This document shows positions 31,834 through 35,179 of a stretch of DNA of 35,179 nucleotides, in pieces (position 1 is the stretch's first letter; the number at the start of each line of letters is the position of its first letter). The stretch is taken from positions 2,063 through 37,241 of IMG/VR virus record IMGVR_UViG_3300000115_005958. One strand, given 5' to 3'. A program made the position numbers and the translations under genes. A model generated the notes under the pieces. The model was not told where the DNA came from. It made no database searches and saw nothing but the letters and a program-made list of their open reading frames with translations. Source of the DNA: a virus.

Positions 31834-32447
31834 TCGAATATAATTTTAAATTCATTTTCTATTTCTATATTATTTGGAAATATTGTTTTAATAAGTACTT
31901 TAGCAGTATCTCCTACCATTTGGTTATCAAAAAATAATTGCTGTTGAGGTTTATAATTATATTTACTATAAGTTCCTAAACTTTGAATGTCTGAATTAGG
32001 GTTATATGAATATCCTGCTATATTTAAAGGGGGAAAATTTTGGGCCATATCTTCAATAGTATAAGTAGTATTACCAATGGGAATGGGATTAATATACCCA
32101 CCACCTGTAAAATATCCTAATACACTATATAAGGGTACAGTAAATGTTATACTATCAATCCAAACCCAGTAATCAGAATCAAATATAGTTTCAATTAAAG
32201 GTACATCATTTACCACATAATCAGGATGTAATTCACTAATATTACCTTTTAAAGTAAAATATTGAATACCTTGATGTGAAATATGCCAATATTCATTAAT
32301 ATCTTGGTATATTCCTGGTGATACTAATGGATCTATTGCAAATTCTACATTACAATCCCCATTTAAGCAAGGGTAAGGTGAAATAAGCTCCTCTGGGCTA
32401 CACGCCCAAAGGAAACTTATTAAGGTTATGTATAATAACTTTTTCAT
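31830..32447 (-). CDS. Phage-encoded lipoprotein with Bacteroidota-type surface signal
   Basis: A 205-residue protein with a clear type II signal peptide: MKK, a hydrophobic core and the lipobox LWAC, with lipidated Cys16. The next residues, SPEE, place two acids at +3 and +4, similar to the short acidic export signals that send Bacteroidota lipoproteins to the cell surface. The mature part is beta-rich and aromatic, with no enzyme motif. Two more cysteines are close together (PCLNGDC) and may form a disulphide. It lies in the early-type operon and is coupled to the DUF932 fragment by TAATG. Early expression plus a surface location would fit superinfection exclusion or receptor masking; this is inferred. 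Confidence 0.82.
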   Translation of the reverse strand: MKKLLYITLISFLWACSPEELISPYPCLNGDCNVEFAIDPLVSPGIYQDINEYWHISHQGIQYFTLKGNISELHPDYVVNDVPLIETIFDSDYWVWIDSITFTVPLYSVLGYFTGGGYINPIPIGNTTYTIEDMAQNFPPLNIAGYSYNPNSDIQSLGTYSKYNYKPQQQLFFDNQMVGDTAKVLIKTIFPNNIEIENEFKIIFE

Positions 32448-32908
32448 TATGCTACAAATTCTAATGCTTTACTAAACATTTTTTTATTTACGTCTTGGTC
32501 TTGTTTGAAATTTTTAATAACTCGAGCTTGACGTTTTTTCCCTGTTTTTGTAATATATTCGAAATTACCTTCAATAATATTCTCCTGAACACGATTAAAT
32601 ACTTCCCAAAGCATATTTCCTTCATCTGCTTTTCGTTGAGCTTCTAAAACTTCCTCAATTGCTTGATCATCAAAGGTATTTTCCGTACCTTCTACTCTAA
32701 TATCTAGAAACGATTTAGCAAGATCAAACATTTGCTCTTCTTGTAATTCAACTTCTTTCATCTTATTCATTGCTTCAACAGTTAAAGGTAATCTTTCAAC
32801 CATCTCTTTAATAGTATCTTGTAAAGTTGAAAAATCATAACCCATATGACGGATTTTTACATCTTCAAATGTATCTGTAGCTATAACTAAACCATTTTCA
32901 CAAATCAT
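32447..32908 (-). CDS. DUF932-like protein, C-terminal fragment after a frameshift
   Basis: A 153-codon frame starting MICENGLVIATDTFE, the conserved middle of DUF932 proteins (RxxCxNGL). It is the direct continuation, in a different frame, of the 116-codon gene before it: upstream in this frame the DNA still encodes NSHDGKNSFQ and TAGLFR, which belong to the same domain. The apparent ATG is therefore an internal Met, although its ATGA overlap with the previous stop could allow reinitiation. DUF932 proteins are widespread in phages and plasmids, with unproven function. The rest is helical and acidic with a basic end (TGKKRQARVIKNFK). Confidence 0.7.
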   Translation of the reverse strand: MICENGLVIATDTFEDVKIRHMGYDFSTLQDTIKEMVERLPLTVEAMNKMKEVELQEEQMFDLAKSFLDIRVEGTENTFDDQAIEEVLEAQRKADEGNMLWEVFNRVQENIIEGNFEYITKTGKKRQARVIKNFKQDQDVNKKMFSKALEFVA

Positions 32909-33255
32909 TCTAAATAATCCAGCTGTAAATTGGAATGAATTTTTACCATCGTGAGAATTGTAAGTAATACTTGTGGATAAACAGTATCACCATCTTCACC
33001 ATTAATAACAACATCATTATTTCTAAAAACAACTAAATGCTTTTGAAAACCATTTGTTGACTCTTTTCTTGATTGAACTTCTTTAGCATCAACAACTCCC
33101 CAACCTAATAATTCCATATCTTTGATCACTTGATCAGTTGGAATGTGGGTGTACTTATCACTTGTATTTTCTGAACCAACTTGGGTAAAAATACTTGGAG
33201 CGATTTCTCTTAACTCTTCTAAACTCTTAAACTCTTGACTTTCGTAATTTAACAT
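32905..33255 (-). CDS. DUF932-like protein, N-terminal fragment before a frameshift
   Basis: A 116-codon frame starting MLNYESQEFKSLEELRE with the leader AAATAAAGGTATG. It contains the DUF932 N-terminal region (IPTDQVIKDMELLGW, FQKHLVVFRNND) and reaches GDTVYPQVLLT. After this it departs into about 17 unrelated residues and stops, whereas a one-base shift back at about 32959 continues the domain as NSHDGKNSFQ in the next frame. One base appears to be missing. It is the first gene after composite promoter C and leads the operon with the lipoprotein. Whether the break is real or an assembly error cannot be told from sequence alone. Confidence 0.72.
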   Translation of the reverse strand: MLNYESQEFKSLEELREIAPSIFTQVGSENTSDKYTHIPTDQVIKDMELLGWGVVDAKEVQSRKESTNGFQKHLVVFRNNDVVINGEDGDTVYPQVLLTILTMVKIHSNLQLDYLE

Positions 33256-33301
33256 ACCTTTATTTTTAAATTAATTAATTGTTGCTAATTATTAACAACA
33301 C

Positions 33302-33341
33302 GTGAATATACGAACCCTATCCCGGGAAGCCAAGCCTCCCG
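33302..33341 (-). promoter_or_regulatory. Composite hairpin-promoter C (early type)
   Basis: Minus strand TTG 33333-33331, 20 nt, then TATATTCAC 33310-33302. The TTG is the triloop of an 8-bp hairpin (33323-33330 with 33334-33341, one G-U pair) of sequence CGGGAGGCTTGGCTTCCCG. It lies 46 nt before the DUF932 start and about 15 bases after the stop of the gene at 33356. Confidence 0.72.
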
Positions 33342-33355
33342 TACATTACTTTCGA

Positions 33356-33706
33356 TTACTTTTTAAACAATAAACTTGGTGAAACTCTCATTTGTGCTCC
33401 TACTCTCCCATTACCTGGATTAAGTTTTTCAACACCAATATTTTTAGAATTAATTTTGTAAATTCTAAATTGATCTTTAGGATTAATTTTTTTATGGTTA
33501 ATTCCAACCACATCCCCAATTTGGAAATCATCTTTAGTTACTTTTACTACCTTTTCACCTTTTCGAGCTGTCATTTTAGATCTTAACTCACTTCCATCAA
33601 AACTGATAGTACCTAATGAAATATTACAACCATACTGCTCTTCTAATTTAGCAACTGCTAATTGAAAATCACTTCTAAACTCTTTAACATTTTGTCTATT
33701 AAACAT
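33356..33706 (-). CDS. Small phage protein with SH3-like tail (116 aa)
   Basis: A 116-residue basic protein. FNRQNVKEFRSDFQLAVAK through QYGCNISLGTISFDGSELR resembles a family of short phage proteins that I recall only as hypothetical. The second half (FQIGDVVGINHKKINPKDQF, then YKINSKNIGVEKL) looks like a small SH3 or KOW-type barrel, often used to bind nucleic acid or protein. It is monocistronic, between composite elements D upstream (33754-33785) and C downstream. Leader AAATAAAGGTTATG supports the start. Confidence 0.75.
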   Translation of the reverse strand: MFNRQNVKEFRSDFQLAVAKLEEQYGCNISLGTISFDGSELRSKMTARKGEKVVKVTKDDFQIGDVVGINHKKINPKDQFRIYKINSKNIGVEKLNPGNGRVGAQMRVSPSLLFKK

Positions 33707-33753
33707 AACCTTTATTTTAAATTAATTAATGAAACTTCGTGTCCCACTTATGT

Positions 33754-33793
33754 GTAAATATACGAACTCTATCCCGGGAAGCCAAGCCTCCCG
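33754..33793 (-). promoter_or_regulatory. Composite hairpin-promoter D (early type)
   Basis: Minus strand TTG 33785-33783, 20 nt, then TATATTTAC 33762-33754. The hairpin 33775-33782/33786-33793 is identical in sequence to that in element C, with TTG as its loop. It starts nine bases after the stop of the papain-like gene (33803) and lies 47 nt before ATG 33706. Confidence 0.74.
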
Positions 33794-33802
33794 TGCATTA
33801 CT

Positions 33803-34336
33803 TTAACTTACTTTATAAGCACTATTTACTTTACGTGTTAGACGCTTATCATCTCTCCAATTACCTTTTATTACACCATCTATAAGAGCAAATGCATGTC
33901 CTTTTACTGTAATAATATAATTACCTTCACTATGTGCTTTAACAAATTCATTTACTTTATAAGGCACTTGTATTACCTCACGTTTAGTTACCCATTTACC
34001 CTTAGCATTGCTCCATTTTTCAACCTTAGATTTCTGATCGCGGGTGAGATATCTGTAATCACTATTATATTTACCTCGCTTACCCAATTGCTTAATCTTG
34101 CAACCGAACGCTTGTTTAACCTTAGGCAGGTAACGGTGAGTATAAGTACCATCACCAGATTTACGGTGCAATTTCATCTCACAAAAATGGTGTGCTTTAA
34201 TATAATCAATATCAAATGCATGTGATACAGCTCTTACTACACAATCATTTTCTTCTTTATCAGATAACATTGAAGATGCTTCAGGAATACCATATTTTGT
34301 AATTAATCGTTGTGCTTCTGTTCTCTTGTAACTCAT
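33803..34336 (-). CDS. Papain-like fold cysteine-peptidase candidate (177 aa)
   Basis: A 177-residue basic protein. The start is set at 34336 (MSYKRTEAQR), preceded by AAATAAAGGTTATATG; the 26 codons before it in frame overlap promoter E and are not expected to be translated. ENDCVVRAVSHAFDI places Cys32 at the start of a helix. GHAFALIDGVIKGNW places His147 before two strands and Asn159 after them. The order Cys-helix ... His-strand ... Asn is the papain-like arrangement (compare C39 or transglutaminase-like domains). It might cleave or deaminate a host protein early in infection. Catalysis not shown; the fold is inferred from pattern alone. Confidence 0.65.
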   Translation of the reverse strand: MSYKRTEAQRLITKYGIPEASSMLSDKEENDCVVRAVSHAFDIDYIKAHHFCEMKLHRKSGDGTYTHRYLPKVKQAFGCKIKQLGKRGKYNSDYRYLTRDQKSKVEKWSNAKGKWVTKREVIQVPYKVNEFVKAHSEGNYIITVKGHAFALIDGVIKGNWRDDKRLTRKVNSAYKVS

Positions 34337-34373
34337 ATAACCTTTATTTAATATTAGCAACCTCACTAACATT

Positions 34374-34405
34374 GTAAATATACGAAAGATATCTCCGGTA
34401 GCCAA
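34374..34405 (-). promoter_or_regulatory. Composite promoter E (early type) with weakened hairpin
   Basis: Minus strand TTG 34405-34403, 20 nt, then TATATTTAC 34382-34374, 37 nt before ATG 34336. The loop sequence AGGCTTGGCTACC is kept, but the two outer stem pairs seen in A, C and D are lost (34395-34396 against 34412-34413). No minus-strand gene lies directly upstream that would need a terminator. Confidence 0.7.
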
Positions 34406-34438
34406 GCCTCCCATACATTACTTTATTTTTTCTTTTAT

Positions 34439-34448
34439 ATATTTATAA
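34439..34448 (+). promoter_or_regulatory. Late-type promoter box on the plus strand
   Basis: Exact ATATTTATAA on the plus strand, in TATATATTTATAATAAAATA, 15 nt before ATG 34464. It is the only copy pointing right and precedes the only plus-strand gene, so the box keeps its orientation relative to the gene. Confidence 0.62.
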
Positions 34449-34463
34449 TAAAATATATTTACA

Positions 34464-35179
34464 ATGCAATATACAGCACAAGAGTTAAACCAAGCAGGCC
34501 AATACATAAAAAATCCTTTAATAGCAGGAACTCCCTATACTTTTTCCTTATTTAGAGTACCAAATTCAACTGGGGCATCTCCTACTCTTAGTGGGTCAGG
34601 ATATTTTACATATGAAACTGTGAGAGATGCTAATGGTTTTTATGCTTCTCCAATTCCTCTTCGTGCTTTAGGAACCCATGAAAATGCTGATGGTGCAAAT
34701 ACTTTAATTTCATCATCTTATATATTTTCTTATGAATTAAATACTAATGGTAGTACACCACAAACTTCATCTTTTACATTTACTCCAGATATAGATATAC
34801 CAATTAGTGGAGTTATGTTTAGAGCAACTGGAGATTATGATATGATGGCAATGCCTATAGAAGATTCATGTGGCACACCACAAAATTTCCCAGGGGGTCA
34901 ATCATACCCAACAACATTAAATATCTCATTAGGTGCTAGTACAGGTACTGTTGGTTGTTTATTAGACCCATTAGGTATTCCCGATAGATTTATTGTTACT
35001 TGGGATGGAGGTATTGTAATTGATACAGGGTATATATCTCAAACTCCAACTTTATATAGTTTAGGAGGTGGTGCAAGATCTACATTTATAAATTCACTTA
35101 CAGGAAAAATAGCTCCAGAAGGGGGTGGTACTTATCCTTTACCACCAGGTGGAAGTGGTAATAATATAATTCAAGCAGA
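34464..35179 (+). CDS. Putative virion or fibre protein, runs off the right edge
   Basis: Open frame of 238 codons with no stop before the window ends, starting MQYTAQELNQAGQYIKNP. It is rich in Thr, Ser, Gly and Pro with repeated beta strands (YFTYETVRDANGFY, SYIFSYELNTNG). Near residues 170-190 it has PDRFIVTWDGGIVIDTGYIS, a P-D-R-F-x-V-x-W/Y ... D-T-G motif that I associate with beta-sandwich domains of phage and bacterial surface proteins. The end is Gly/Pro-rich (PEGGGTYPLPPGGSG), as in collagen-like or glycine-loop fibres. The plus-strand late-type box lies 15 nt upstream. Structural role inferred; the missing C-terminus may hold the decisive domain. Confidence 0.72.
   Translation, partial: MQYTAQELNQAGQYIKNPLIAGTPYTFSLFRVPNSTGASPTLSGSGYFTYETVRDANGFYASPIPLRALGTHENADGANTLISSSYIFSYELNTNGSTPQTSSFTFTPDIDIPISGVMFRATGDYDMMAMPIEDSCGTPQNFPGGQSYPTTLNISLGASTGTVGCLLDPLGIPDRFIVTWDGGIVIDTGYISQTPTLYSLGGGARSTFINSLTGKIAPEGGGTYPLPPGGSGNNIIQA

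Noticed and set aside
32905-33000. Programmed -1 frameshift in the DUF932 gene
   Set aside because: No X-XXY-YYZ slippery heptamer at the junction and no obvious stimulatory structure after it; a one-base loss is simpler.
34337-34414. Upstream start at 34414 for the papain-like gene
   Set aside because: The extra 26 codons run through promoter E, and the ATG at 34336 has the standard AAATAAAGGTTAT-type leader.
1-35179. tRNA genes, attachment sites and insertion sequences
   Set aside because: No cloverleaf, TTC-A-containing arm set, transposase frame or terminal inverted repeats were recognised in the short intergenic gaps.

Overview
The window looks like 35 kb of a very AT-rich, T4-like contractile-tailed phage (myovirus) infecting a Bacteroidota host, probably a marine flavobacterium. 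The phage assignment rests on a recognisable gp55-type late sigma factor, baseplate wedge proteins gp6 and gp25, a spike-like protein and a long set of tail and fibre genes. The host inference rests on five promoters of the form TTG-N20-TATATTYAC, close to the Bacteroidota housekeeping promoter (-33 TTG, -7 TAnnTTTG), and on a lipoprotein whose residues after the lipid cysteine resemble a Bacteroidota surface-export signal.

Layout. At the left edge, 1-1304 (minus strand) holds small early-type genes: a YqiA-like esterase cut by the window edge, two short genes of 37 and 50 codons, and two hypotheticals. From 1418 to 11370 are a virion-type protein, a RecB-like nuclease, a zinc-finger/TOPRIM primase, a GIY-YIG protein, a methyltransferase-like protein, a 957-residue collagen-like fibre ending in a self-cleaving S74 chaperone domain, and three accessory structural proteins. 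A 3071-codon gene fills 11420-20635. From 20665 to 28279 lie the baseplate genes, including gp6, gp25 and the spike-like protein. From 28317 to 31126 are the gp55-like sigma factor, a membrane-anchored protein, an HD-domain protein, a zinc protein and small conserved-looking genes. From 31153 to 34336 is a second early-type block: a T5orf172 protein, a lipoprotein, a DUF932 gene broken by a one-base frameshift, and a papain-like candidate. The only plus-strand gene starts at 34464 and runs off the right edge.

Regulation. Two promoter classes stand out. Early-type genes are preceded by a composite element in which an intrinsic-terminator-like hairpin carries the promoter -33 TTG in its apical loop, followed 20 nt later by TATATTYAC; most of these genes also share the leader AAATAAAGGTTATG. 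Virion and late-type operons are instead preceded, 12-30 nt before the start codon, by the exact 10-mer ATATTTATAA in gene orientation, including the divergent plus-strand gene. This 10-mer is the likely late promoter read by the gp55-like sigma factor, and it contains the reverse complement of the T4 late box TATAAATA. Apart from the divergent 34337-34463 region, gene spacing is tight: no gene-free stretch exceeds about 130 bases. I recognised no tRNA, rRNA, insertion sequence or CRISPR array.
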